A stretch of 7,521 nucleotides of DNA from Bacteroidales bacterium (lineage in GTDB: Bacteria > Bacteroidota > Bacteroidia > Bacteroidales > Muribaculaceae), in the NCBI GenBank assembly GCA_004552725.1, contig SFNM01000098.1, forward strand, positions 1 through 7,521. The letters are read 5' to 3'. The notes below the pieces were generated by a model that made no database searches, was not told the DNA's origin, and saw nothing but the letters and a program-made list of their open reading frames with translations. The translations under genes and the position numbers were made by a program. Below, one piece after another: positions 1-6,048 of this stretch (positions are counted from its first letter, which is position 1; the number at the start of each line of letters is the position of its first letter).

Positions 1-142
1 TATCAACACCGCCTTCGGTATTGCCACCGGTGCTTTCGCCGTAATCTCTTACAACTTCTACACCAATAAGATCGACAACCTCACCTACGCAATCGACGAA
101 ATCGGTTTCTCCATCGTGCAAACATTTGCAGCCTCTCACTAA
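1..142 (+). CDS. exbB: ExbB/TolQ/MotA-family proton channel, C-terminal end (partial)
   Basis: Only the last 46 codons are present, read in frame 2 and ending in TAA at 140-142; the start lies outside the window. The visible protein begins with INTAFGIATGAFAVISYNFY, which fits the last transmembrane helix of MotA/TolQ/ExbB proteins, where small residues and threonines line the proton path. A short cytoplasmic tail ending in FAASH follows. ExbB subunits form the pentameric inner-membrane ring that surrounds an ExbD dimer and converts proton flow into mechanical work on TonB. The assignment rests on this helix and on the exbD, exbD and tonB genes that follow directly. The gap to exbD1 is 46 nt, so co-transcription is likely. 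With so little sequence, ExbB and TolQ cannot be separated; the downstream tonB favours ExbB. Confidence 0.8.
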   Translation, partial: INTAFGIATGAFAVISYNFYTNKIDNLTYAIDEIGFSIVQTFAASH

Positions 143-157
143 TCCCACTTTTACAGC

Positions 158-177
158 GATTTAATTAACCCTTTAAA
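158..177 (+). repeat. Leader motif copy 1, before exbD1
   Basis: The bases GATTTAATTAACCCTTTAAA lie 11 nt before the exbD1 ATG. Nearly the same string occurs 12 nt before the tonB ATG at 1739-1757, differing by one missing A and one substitution. No Shine-Dalgarno sequence is present in either leader, so this AT-rich motif may be part of the translation-initiation region. It could also be an internal promoter or an RNA-processing site; the sequence does not decide between them. Confidence 0.5.
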
Positions 178-188
178 TTTAAGTAAAT

Positions 189-982
189 ATGGGAAAAGTA
201 AAAATTAAAAGAAAGAGTACGCTCATCGACATGACCGCGATGAGTGACGTGACTGTTCTTTTGCTTACTTTCTTCATGTTGACTTCAACCTTCCTGCAGA
301 AAGAGCCCACCATCGTGTACACTCCTTCCTCCGTTTCCGAAGAAAAAGTGCCCACTAACAACCTGGTGACCGTTCTTATCTCCAGCGCCGATAAATCAGG
401 CAAACTTCCTGACCCGACTCAAGTGGAAGGTAAAATCTTCATCTCGTTCACCGGCGATGCTGACTCGACATTCTCCAGCGAAAAAATTCGCGGTATGATG
501 CTCGACGAAGCCTTGGCCATCTATAACGACCAGCATAAGAACGCACCGGTAAGACTGACCACTGTTCAACGTGCAGAGTTCACCAAAATTAATCAGTTTT
601 ACCCGAATACCTCTCGATGTCAATCACTGACCGCGACAAATTCCAAGGCGACATGGCCCAAGCCCAAGTCGGTATTCCTATCGACGGCAACAAAAACCGC
701 GAAGGTCGCCTCAATGAATTCCAAATTTGGTTGAAGGCTATCTACAACGTGGCTCAACGTATCAACAATGAGCAATGCGAAGGCCTCGATGCCGAGGAAC
801 GCGCTCGCGTTCAAAACCTCTACGGCGCTTTGATGCGTCAAGGCAAAGGTATCGCAGTTAAAGCCGACAAAGATACCCCATTCACCGTGGTAGAACTCGT
901 GTTTGACAACCTCCAAACCATGAAACTGAACAAATTCAGCCTCATGACTGCTCTTAAATCAGAAGACGAACCAACTCAATAA
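189..982 (+). pseudogene. exbD: ExbD biopolymer transporter, first paralog, frameshifted
   Basis: ExbD is the bitopic inner-membrane partner of ExbB and carries the protonatable Asp of the stator. The N-terminal part is read in frame 3 from ATG 189. It has a basic cytoplasmic start (MGKVKIKRKSTLIDM), then Asp20 in MSDVTVLLLTFFMLTSTF, the expected position for the essential Asp at the head of the single membrane helix. A periplasmic domain follows up to about residue 137 (TKINQF, base 599). From there family-like sequence continues in frame 2 (SVLPEYLSMS, then KADKDTPF and LMTALKSE) to the TAA at 980-982. Frame 2 is closed by TAA at 590-592, and frame 3 runs to TGA 732-734 with unrelated residues. 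The two readings share the 7 bases TCAGTTT at 593-599, and the family's usual Gly-Val-Pro segment is missing at the joint. This suggests a 19-bp deletion, or a sequencing or assembly error. Restored, the protein would be about 270 residues. It sits 12 nt before exbD2. Confidence 0.85.
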
Positions 983-994
983 AGGTAAAATCAC

Positions 995-1738
995 ATGGCA
1001 CAAATAGAACCATCAGACAAAGGCGGCAAGAAAAAGAAAGGCGCCCAGAAGAAGATGCAAATCCATGTCGACTTTACCCCTATGGTCGATATGAACATGC
1101 TTCTGATCACATTCTTCATGCTCTGTACCACCATGATCAAATCGCAAACCCTGCAGATCGTGTTGCCTACCAATGAAGAAGTGAAGCAAGAGCAACAAGC
1201 ACAAGCAAAAGCATCTGAAGCCATCACAATCATCCTCGACACCGAGTATGGCGACAATGGCAAACCCCTCGTGGATGCCGAAACCGGCAAAACCGTTCAC
1301 CACATCTACTATTATGAAGGCGTGGCCGACACCTTGTTCCAAACCGCTAACTTCTTGCGCGAAGAACAATTCATCGGCAACGTGAACCGTCAAGCCCAAG
1401 GTATCCGCGCGATCCTCCGTCACAAGAACGAACAAGTTATGGAACAATACGACCTGCTCAAGCAGCAGTGGCGCAACAAGGAAATCACCAAAGAACAATT
1501 CGACGAACTCGCCAAGCAGAACTCTAACGACTCTACTAAGGTACGTCCCGTTGTGGTGATCAAACCCGGCCCCAACTGCACTTACGAAGGTCTTATCTGC
1601 GCACTCGACGAAATGCAAATCAACCAGATTTCGCGTTACTCCATCGAGTTGCCCACCCATACCGACACTCTTCTTATTCAGCATTATCAGGATCTTACTG
1701 GCCGCAAGATCATCCGTGAGACTGTTCGCACTCGATAA
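995..1738 (+). CDS. exbD: ExbD biopolymer transporter, second paralog (long periplasmic domain)
   Basis: This 247-residue protein is an intact second ExbD. A lysine-rich cytoplasmic N-terminus (residues 9-20) is followed by VDFTPMVDMNMLLITFFMLC, where Asp32 is the likely proton-carrying residue and residues about 29-48 form the only membrane helix. The rest is periplasmic. Near the C-terminus, VVVIKPGPNCTYEGLICALD and the following QISRYSIEL match the usual ExbD end, where residues bind peptidoglycan or TonB in characterised homologues. Compared with the classic E. coli ExbD of about 140 residues it carries about 100 extra. These include a charged, Gln-rich, probably helical stretch (residues 143-175) not seen in the short family members. 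It starts 12 nt after exbD1 without a Shine-Dalgarno site and ends 31 nt before tonB, so it lies in the same operon. It probably forms homodimers, or heterodimers with ExbD1, inside the ExbB ring. Confidence 0.93.
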   Translation: MAQIEPSDKGGKKKKGAQKKMQIHVDFTPMVDMNMLLITFFMLCTTMIKSQTLQIVLPTNEEVKQEQQAQAKASEAITIILDTEYGDNGKPLVDAETGKTVHHIYYYEGVADTLFQTANFLREEQFIGNVNRQAQGIRAILRHKNEQVMEQYDLLKQQWRNKEITKEQFDELAKQNSNDSTKVRPVVVIKPGPNCTYEGLICALDEMQINQISRYSIELPTHTDTLLIQHYQDLTGRKIIRETVRTR

Positions 1739-1757
1739 GATTTATTAACCGTTTAAA
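1739..1757 (+). repeat. Leader motif copy 2, before tonB
   Basis: The bases GATTTATTAACCGTTTAAA match the exbD1 leader at 158-177 except for one missing A and a C-to-G change. The motif begins directly after the exbD2 stop codon and ends 12 nt before the tonB start, against 11 nt at exbD1. The same placement relative to two start codons of one operon argues for a regulatory or translational role rather than chance. Confidence 0.5.
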
Positions 1758-1769
1758 CTCTAAAGTAAA

Positions 1770-2630
1770 ATGGCAAAAGACGTAGATCTTTCATCAAGAG
1801 AATGGTGCGACATCGTATTTGAAGGCAAAAACAAAGAGTTCGGCGCATACGTGATGCGTGCTAACTCTGTGAAACGCCACACCAAAGCCGTTATGATCGT
1901 GCTCTCCGCACTCGTTGTTATTCTCACTCTGCTCATCCTCTCCATCACCGGTGTATTCTCCTCCGGTGAAGACGAAGGCGCCGACGCTGCTACCGAGCAA
2001 GAAATCGCTGCCCTCGCTGAAGATAATCAAGAAGAGGAAATGCCCGAGGAAGAACAAATCGTTTACCAAGAACCCGAGGAAGAAATCATTCAACCCGAAG
2101 AAGTGGCAAACGAACAACGTGTGACCGACCTCCTCATCACTCAAGACGACCAGTTCGATGAATCGAAACAAGTTAAGAGTGTTGAAGAAACTACTCAAAA
2201 CGAAGCACAAGTGGGTGCTATCGACGTGACTGAAGGTACCAACGACCTCAACAAACAGGTAATCCGTGAGCAAGTGATTGAAACCGCTCCCGAACCCGTA
2301 GAAGAAAAGGTTTATACCATCGCTATGGTAGAACAAAAGCCTGAATTCCCCGGTGGTGAAGCAGCAATGTACAAATGGCTCTCTGATCACATCTCCTACC
2401 CCGCCCAAGCATCTGAAGAAGGTGTACAAGGTCGCGTAGTCGTTGAGTTCGACGTATCCAAAACCGGCGCTATCGAAAACGTGCGTGTAGTACGTGGCCG
2501 TCACCCGGCCCTCGATAAGGAAGCCGTTCGCCTGGTTAAATCCATGCCCAAATGGCAACCCGGTCGTAACAACGGTCAACCCGTTAAGGTTACCTACACC
2601 CTGCCCATCAGCTTCAAACTCCAACAGTAA
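1770..2630 (+). CDS. tonB: TonB energy transducer
   Basis: TonB carries energy from the ExbB-ExbD motor across the periplasm to the TonB boxes of outer-membrane receptors. This 286-residue protein has a cytoplasmic head with SREWCDIVFEGKNKEFGAYV (residues 9-28), a motif I recall from many Bacteroidota TonB proteins. One membrane anchor follows at about residues 40-63. A Glu/Pro-rich acidic spacer (about 70-115) and a linker to about 185 take the place of the Pro-Lys spacer of E. coli TonB. The C-terminal TonB domain (about 188-286) shows YPAQASEEGVQGRVVVEFDV, then LDKEAVRLVKSMPKWQPG and a final LPISFKL, all family hallmarks. It is the last gene of the exb operon and is closed by the hairpin at 2652-2687. 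The ATG at 1770 is preferred because it gives the full cytoplasmic motif and an A-rich upstream region typical of Bacteroidota starts. Confidence 0.96.
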   Translation: MAKDVDLSSREWCDIVFEGKNKEFGAYVMRANSVKRHTKAVMIVLSALVVILTLLILSITGVFSSGEDEGADAATEQEIAALAEDNQEEEMPEEEQIVYQEPEEEIIQPEEVANEQRVTDLLITQDDQFDESKQVKSVEETTQNEAQVGAIDVTEGTNDLNKQVIREQVIETAPEPVEEKVYTIAMVEQKPEFPGGEAAMYKWLSDHISYPAQASEEGVQGRVVVEFDVSKTGAIENVRVVRGRHPALDKEAVRLVKSMPKWQPGRNNGQPVKVTYTLPISFKLQQ

Positions 2631-2651
2631 TAACCATTACTTATCTATACC

Positions 2652-2687
2652 AGACTGCCGGCCCCTCTACAAGGCCGGCAGTCTTTG
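2652..2687 (+). terminator. Rho-independent terminator of the exb-tonB operon
   Basis: AGACTGCCGGCC at 2652-2663 pairs perfectly with GGCCGGCAGTCT at 2673-2684, leaving a 9-nt loop. The stem is followed by a short T-run (TCTTTG). It begins 21 nt after the tonB stop codon. The stem is very GC-rich in an AT-rich setting, the normal look of an intrinsic terminator, although the T-tract is short. Confidence 0.85.
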
Positions 2688-2796
2688 TAATAAGCCTGAG
2701 CCGAGGCTCGGAGCCGGTGCGCAAAGTGTGCGAAGACTGCTCGGCTTACGGCTTGTTGCTTAACTCTCCGCTGATGAGGTAGCGGGGCACTTTGCG
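2687..2796. other. Highly self-complementary intergenic element (possible structured RNA or repeat)
   Basis: After the tonB terminator the 305-nt gap holds a GC-rich stretch with nested complementarity. AAGCCTGAGCCGAG (2692-2705) pairs with CTCGGCTTACGGCTT (2740-2754) with one bulge, and wobble and AU pairs extend this stem to about 2687/2759. Inside it, GCGCA (2719-2723) can pair with TGTGC (2727-2731). As an alternative, CGCAAAGTG (2720-2728) pairs perfectly with CACTTTGCG (2788-2796), enclosing a small CCGCT/AGCGG hairpin at 2768-2785. The two folds are mutually exclusive. I do not recognise a known riboswitch. No convincing coding frame runs through it. It may be a second terminator, a leader RNA, or a member of an intergenic repeat family. 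Confidence 0.45.
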
Positions 2797-2881
2797 TCAG
2801 TATATCGGTGGTAAAAAATTGAATATTTGTTAACAATATATAAATAGTGTGTAGGGTGATACAACGTGGCAAAAAAAGTAG

Positions 2882-2889
2882 TATCTTTG
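2882..2889 (+). promoter_or_regulatory. Bacteroidota -7 promoter element for nagA
   Basis: TATCTTTG matches the Bacteroidota -7 consensus TAnnTTTG and is followed by GCATTA. It lies 46 nt before the nagA ATG, which would give an untranslated leader of about 40 nt. I do not see a good TTG-type -33 element at the normal distance, so only the -7 half is well supported. A perfect 10-bp palindrome, TTGTTAACAA, sits upstream at 2827-2836 and could bind a regulator. Confidence 0.6.
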
Positions 2890-2935
2890 CATTACTAAAA
2901 CTGAATCCTTCAAATCTACCAATAAAACAACTGCA

Positions 2936-4108
2936 ATGAGAACCCAAATCCTCAACGGCAAGATATTCACCCCAAACGGATGGATTGAAAATGGATCGGT
3001 GCTAATCAAAGATAGCACTATCCTCGATGTGCTCAATCATAGCAATCGCTTATCGATGGCTGATAATGTGATCGATGCGGAGGGCGCTTATGTGTTGCCC
3101 GGCGGCATTGATATCCACGTGCATGGCGGTGGCGGTCGCGACTTTATGGAAACATCGGAGGATGCCTTTGTCACGGCAGTTGAGGCTCACCGCGCCCACG
3201 GCACTACCTCGATTTTCCCGACTTTGTCGTCGTCGACAGCCGAGATGATATGTGATGCGTCGGTGACTTGCGAGAAGTTGATGCTCGACCCCATGAGCGG
3301 TGTGCTCGGTTTGCACCTTGAGGGTCCGTACTTCAACCCTAAGATGGCGGGTGGACAATTACGTGAAAACATCCGTATTCCTGATCCGCAAGAATATGTG
3401 CCATTGGTAGAGCAGTTTAAGTGTATCAAGCGCTGGGATGCTGCGCCGGAACTGCCGAATACCGAGCAATTTGCTCGCTACTTGCGCTCGAAGGGTGTAG
3501 TTGTGGCTCTTGGACACACGGCAGCACGTTTCGAAGATGTGGAGCGCGCATATCGCGCAGGCTTTAACCTCGCTACACACTTCTATTGCGCTATGACAGC
3601 ATCGCACAAAGAAGGAATGTATCGCCACGATGGCACTGTTGAGGCTGTGTACCTCAACGATGGCATCAATGTGGAGATGATTTGCGATGGTATTCACGTG
3701 CCGCCGGTAATCTTGAAGATGATACACAAGATGAAGGGCACCGAGCATGTGGCTATCATCACTGATGCACTTGCTTGCGCTGCTTCCGACTCCAAGACGG
3801 CCTTCGATCCGCGTGTGATTATCGAGGACGGTGTGTGCAAACTCGCCGACCGCTCGGCATTGGCCGGCTCTATTGCCACGATGGACCGCTTGGTATATAC
3901 TTGCGTGAAGAAAGCGAAAATCGCCATCGAAGATGTGGCTCGTATGGCTTCGGAAACACCGGCACGCATTATGGGCGTGTACGACCGCAAGGGCTCGATT
4001 TCATACGGCAAAGACGCCGATATCTGCATCTACAATCCTGATTTGGTGCTCACTCATGTGATCCAAATGGGACGTGAAATCCCGGTGGCAGCACCTGATT
4101 TCATCTAA
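2936..4108 (+). CDS. nagA: N-acetylglucosamine-6-phosphate deacetylase
   Basis: NagA removes the acetyl group from GlcNAc-6-phosphate to give glucosamine-6-phosphate and acetate, feeding amino-sugar catabolism and cell-wall recycling in the cytoplasm. The 390-residue length fits the family. The amidohydrolase motifs appear in order: the HVH metal site (His61, His63) in PGGIDIHVHGGGG, Glu129 in HLEGPYF, His194 in ALGHTAA, His215 in ATHFYCAM, His254 in DGIHV, and catalytic Asp277 in ITDA. LAGS (309-312) lies near the substrate. The motif usually written NAM after His215 reads CAM here, replacing an Asn that in E. coli NagA is listed among substrate contacts. The gene stands alone behind its own promoter and terminator; no nagB or transporter gene is adjacent. 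The start follows an A-rich stretch without a Shine-Dalgarno site, as usual for the phylum, and the protein begins with the normal short beta-sandwich strand. Confidence 0.95.
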   Translation: MRTQILNGKIFTPNGWIENGSVLIKDSTILDVLNHSNRLSMADNVIDAEGAYVLPGGIDIHVHGGGGRDFMETSEDAFVTAVEAHRAHGTTSIFPTLSSSTAEMICDASVTCEKLMLDPMSGVLGLHLEGPYFNPKMAGGQLRENIRIPDPQEYVPLVEQFKCIKRWDAAPELPNTEQFARYLRSKGVVVALGHTAARFEDVERAYRAGFNLATHFYCAMTASHKEGMYRHDGTVEAVYLNDGINVEMICDGIHVPPVILKMIHKMKGTEHVAIITDALACAASDSKTAFDPRVIIEDGVCKLADRSALAGSIATMDRLVYTCVKKAKIAIEDVARMASETPARIMGVYDRKGSISYGKDADICIYNPDLVLTHVIQMGREIPVAAPDFI

Positions 4109-4207
4109 TTCAACGCAACTGGATTAATACCCGAAACACTCAATACAACAATAAGTTTGGAAAATACCTAAACCATTTATAAAACAACTCCTTGTCTATA
4201 AAAACAC

Positions 4208-4246
4208 TGACGTCTCAACTCTTTGGGTTGGGACGTCAATCTTTTT
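4208..4246. terminator. Bidirectional terminator between nagA and rmuC
   Basis: TGACGTCTCAACT (4208-4220) pairs with GGTTGGGACGTCA (4226-4238), giving 13 pairs with two GU wobbles around a 5-nt loop. On the + strand it is followed by ATCTTTTT, and on the - strand by GTGTTTTT, so it can stop transcripts from both convergent genes. It lies about 100 nt after the nagA stop and ends just at the rmuC stop codon. The rest of the 136-nt gap (4109-4207) shows nothing else I can name. Confidence 0.8.
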
Positions 4247-5507
4247 ATTCCGGAAGAGAGGGAAAGCGTGAGGCGGTGGCTTGTGGTAGCGGCTTTTTGG
4301 ATTTGACTCCGAGTTGCTGGAGTTGTTCGAGTTGGCGCATCACGCTTCCGGGGCCGGTATTCATTTGAGCGATGGCGGCATTGTATGTGTCGTGGGCTTT
4401 TTCGATGGCTTTTCCGACGGTGTCGAGCGATGTGAGGGCTGTGGACATTTTGTCCATCATTTTGGCGGCGCGGTCGGCAATGCGCAGGGCGTTGCTGTTG
4501 GCGTCGTCGAGGCGCCACATTTGCTCAACGAGGCGCACTACGGTGACCAAGTGGGTTGGCGACACGATTATCACGCGCGAGTCGTAGGCGCGTTGCCATA
4601 GTTGAGGGTCGTGGCTCATAGCGAGCATGTAAGCGCCTTCGTGTGGGAGGAACATCAACACGAAGTCGCCTTTGACCACGCCGATGGAGTCTTGATATGC
4701 TTTGTCGGCGAGTTCCTTGATGTGGTTGCGAACTGATACAACGTGGGCTGCAGCGCAGGAGTTACGAGCGGCTTCGGTGTCGGCATTCAGCCAATCGAGG
4801 TAGGCCGAAAGCGACACTTTGCTGTCGATGATGATTTTGCGGTCTTGGGGACAGTTAATCACGGCGTCGGGGCGAAGCACTTTGCCTCCGGCGGTGGTTG
4901 TGGATTCTTGGGTTACGAACCATCGGCCTTGTTCCAATCCGCTGTGTTCGAGAATGTTGGTGAGAACCATCTCGCCCCAGTCGCCTTGGATACGTGTGTC
5001 GCCGCGCAATGCGTTGGTGAGACGCGAGGTTTCATCTTTCACTTGTTCGTTGAGGGCTAAAAGTTTCGACACGCCTTCTCGGAGGGAAAGGCGGTCGCGA
5101 CTTTCGGCTGAATACGACTCTTTGAAATCCTTGGTAAACGATTCCAATGAGGTGCGCATTGGCGAGAGGACAGTCTCCAGGGTTGAGCGATTGAGTTGGG
5201 TGAGTTGCTCCGAATTTGCTTGTAGGATTTCAGTGGCTAAGGCTTTGAAACGCTCGCCCATAGCGTCGCGCTCGTCTTGGAGGCGGCGCTCGCAGTCGGC
5301 CTCTTTCTGCTTCAACAGCGCATCGGAAGCGGAGGCTTGGTCGGCCAACCGCTGTTCGTAGTGGATGCGTTCGGCCTCACGAGTGGCGACAGCGGCCGAT
5401 AGTTGGGCTTCGGCCGCAGCGCGATTGCGCGAAGTGCGAGCCAGCATTATAGCCAATGCCATGATGGCTATAGCGAGCACTATCAAAACTATTACTAATA
5501 CAATCAT
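4245..5507 (-). CDS. rmuC: RmuC-family DNA recombination protein
   Basis: RmuC is a predicted membrane-anchored nuclease of the PD-(D/E)XK fold. In E. coli its loss raises inversion between short inverted repeats, so it is thought to limit recombination or remove aberrant DNA. The 420-residue protein has an N-terminal membrane helix (about residues 2-23) and a long Ala/Glu/Arg-rich coiled coil (about 28-165). The RmuC core (about 168-390) follows, with GDWGEMVLTNILEHSGL at 175-191, LRPDAVINCP at 211-220 and IIIDSKVSL at 225-233. Asp214, Asp228 and Lys230 are the likely catalytic residues, with Glu179 as a possible helper. Conserved downstream blocks include FLPHEGAYM (286-294) and VSPTHLVTVVRLVEQMW (315-331). 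The gene starts 4 nt after the stop codon of the HsdR_N-like gene and is almost certainly co-transcribed with it. It converges on nagA. Confidence 0.93.
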   Translation of the reverse strand: MIVLVIVLIVLAIAIMALAIMLARTSRNRAAAEAQLSAAVATREAERIHYEQRLADQASASDALLKQKEADCERRLQDERDAMGERFKALATEILQANSEQLTQLNRSTLETVLSPMRTSLESFTKDFKESYSAESRDRLSLREGVSKLLALNEQVKDETSRLTNALRGDTRIQGDWGEMVLTNILEHSGLEQGRWFVTQESTTTAGGKVLRPDAVINCPQDRKIIIDSKVSLSAYLDWLNADTEAARNSCAAAHVVSVRNHIKELADKAYQDSIGVVKGDFVLMFLPHEGAYMLAMSHDPQLWQRAYDSRVIIVSPTHLVTVVRLVEQMWRLDDANSNALRIADRAAKMMDKMSTALTSLDTVGKAIEKAHDTYNAAIAQMNTGPGSVMRQLEQLQQLGVKSKKPLPQATASRFPSLPE

Positions 5508-5511
5508 ATTA

Positions 5512-5976
5512 TTAGATGTTATATTCGTTCATTTGTTGGTAGGAGGGTATTTGGGGCAAGAAGTGGTATTGCTGACCATCGAATTTGCAGACGTAGTGGT
5601 TCAACCCGTTGGAAACAATCAACCATGGACAACCTAACACCATATTATATCGTGCGATTTGGTCGAAAACGGCGGAGGTGATGACCACCGTAGGACGTTT
5701 GTATTCCACGATGCAGAGCGGTTGGAGATTACGGCGATAAATCACAGTGTCGCAGCGGCGCCGGGTATTGTTGAGTTTGAGGCCGACTTCGTTGGCTAAA
5801 AAGGAAGCCGGCACGCCACATTCGCTCACCAAAAAGTGAGCAAAGTGTTGGCGTACCCACTCTTCGGGAGTGAGAACCACCCATTTGCTTCGGAATGTAT
5901 CAAACACTTCAATTGCTTGAGTATCAGACTTTCGCAATTGAATGTCGTAGGGAGGCAGGTTGAGTTGGTCAAACAT
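5512..5976 (-). CDS. Small HsdR N-terminal-type PD-(D/E)XK nuclease-like protein
   Basis: This 154-residue protein resembles the stand-alone HsdR_N_2-type domain, often annotated in Bacteroidota as a type I restriction enzyme R protein N-terminal domain protein. The nuclease motif is visible as Glu63 in ANEVGLKLNN, Asp76 in RRRCDTVIY and Glu91-x-Lys93 in CIVEYKRP, followed by Gln106 and Tyr110 in FDQIARY. That is a complete PD-(D/E)XK set with a QxxxY-like helix. There is no helicase domain and no hsdM or hsdS nearby, so it is unlikely to be a working type I restriction enzyme. Its N-terminus includes the family-like LTPEEWVRQHFAHFLV (35-50). It lies in a tight unit with rmuC and diverges from holA; I recall this pairing with holA in several Bacteroidota genomes. 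Its substrate and job are unknown; a housekeeping role in DNA repair or replication is an inference from its neighbours. Confidence 0.85.
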   Translation of the reverse strand: MFDQLNLPPYDIQLRKSDTQAIEVFDTFRSKWVVLTPEEWVRQHFAHFLVSECGVPASFLANEVGLKLNNTRRRCDTVIYRRNLQPLCIVEYKRPTVVITSAVFDQIARYNMVLGCPWLIVSNGLNHYVCKFDGQQYHFLPQIPSYQQMNEYNI

Positions 5977-6000
5977 TATTTGCTAAATTCAAAAATTCTC

Positions 6001-6012
6001 TGTAAATTTACA
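6001..6012. promoter_or_regulatory. Perfect 12-bp palindrome in the divergent promoter region
   Basis: TGTAAATTTACA equals its own reverse complement. It lies in the 72-nt gap between the divergent nuclease gene and holA. On each strand it contains TAAATTTA, seven of eight bases of the TAnnTTTG pattern, so it may simply be overlapping -7 elements facing both ways. It could equally be an operator for a dimeric regulator controlling both units. Confidence 0.4.
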
Positions 6013-6020
6013 CAAATTTA
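6013..6020 (-). promoter_or_regulatory. Candidate -7 element for the HsdR_N-rmuC unit
   Basis: Read on the - strand these bases are TAAATTTG, an exact match to the Bacteroidota TAnnTTTG element. Transcription would start around 6005-6007, about 30 nt before the ATG at 5976 and inside the adjacent palindrome. Upstream TTTTG strings exist, but none sits at a clearly ideal -33 distance, so the promoter call is moderate. Confidence 0.5.
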
Positions 6021-6048
6021 TTCAAATACCGGCAAAACTTTTGCAAAA

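Noticed and set aside
590..617. Programmed -1 ribosomal frameshift in exbD1
   Set aside because: The frame change is formally -1, but no X XXY YYZ slippery heptamer is present at the joint, and slipping there would still leave out the usual Gly-Val-Pro segment. A deletion or sequence error explains the data better.
1794..2624. Long open frame on the - strand across tonB, and a similar one across exbD2 (1013-1684)
   Set aside because: These are mirror frames of strongly codon-biased genes. Their products are His/Phe/Leu-rich with no family features, while the + strand proteins are clear TonB and ExbD.
5512..5976. A type I restriction system
   Set aside because: Only an HsdR_N-like nuclease domain is present. 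There is no helicase part, hsdM or hsdS in the window, and the neighbours are rmuC and holA.
5836..6048. N-terminal extension of holA from the ATG at 5836
   Set aside because: The extra 71 residues do not resemble HolA, overlap the divergent nuclease gene, and cross the palindrome and promoter region. The ATG at 6049 gives a normal family length.
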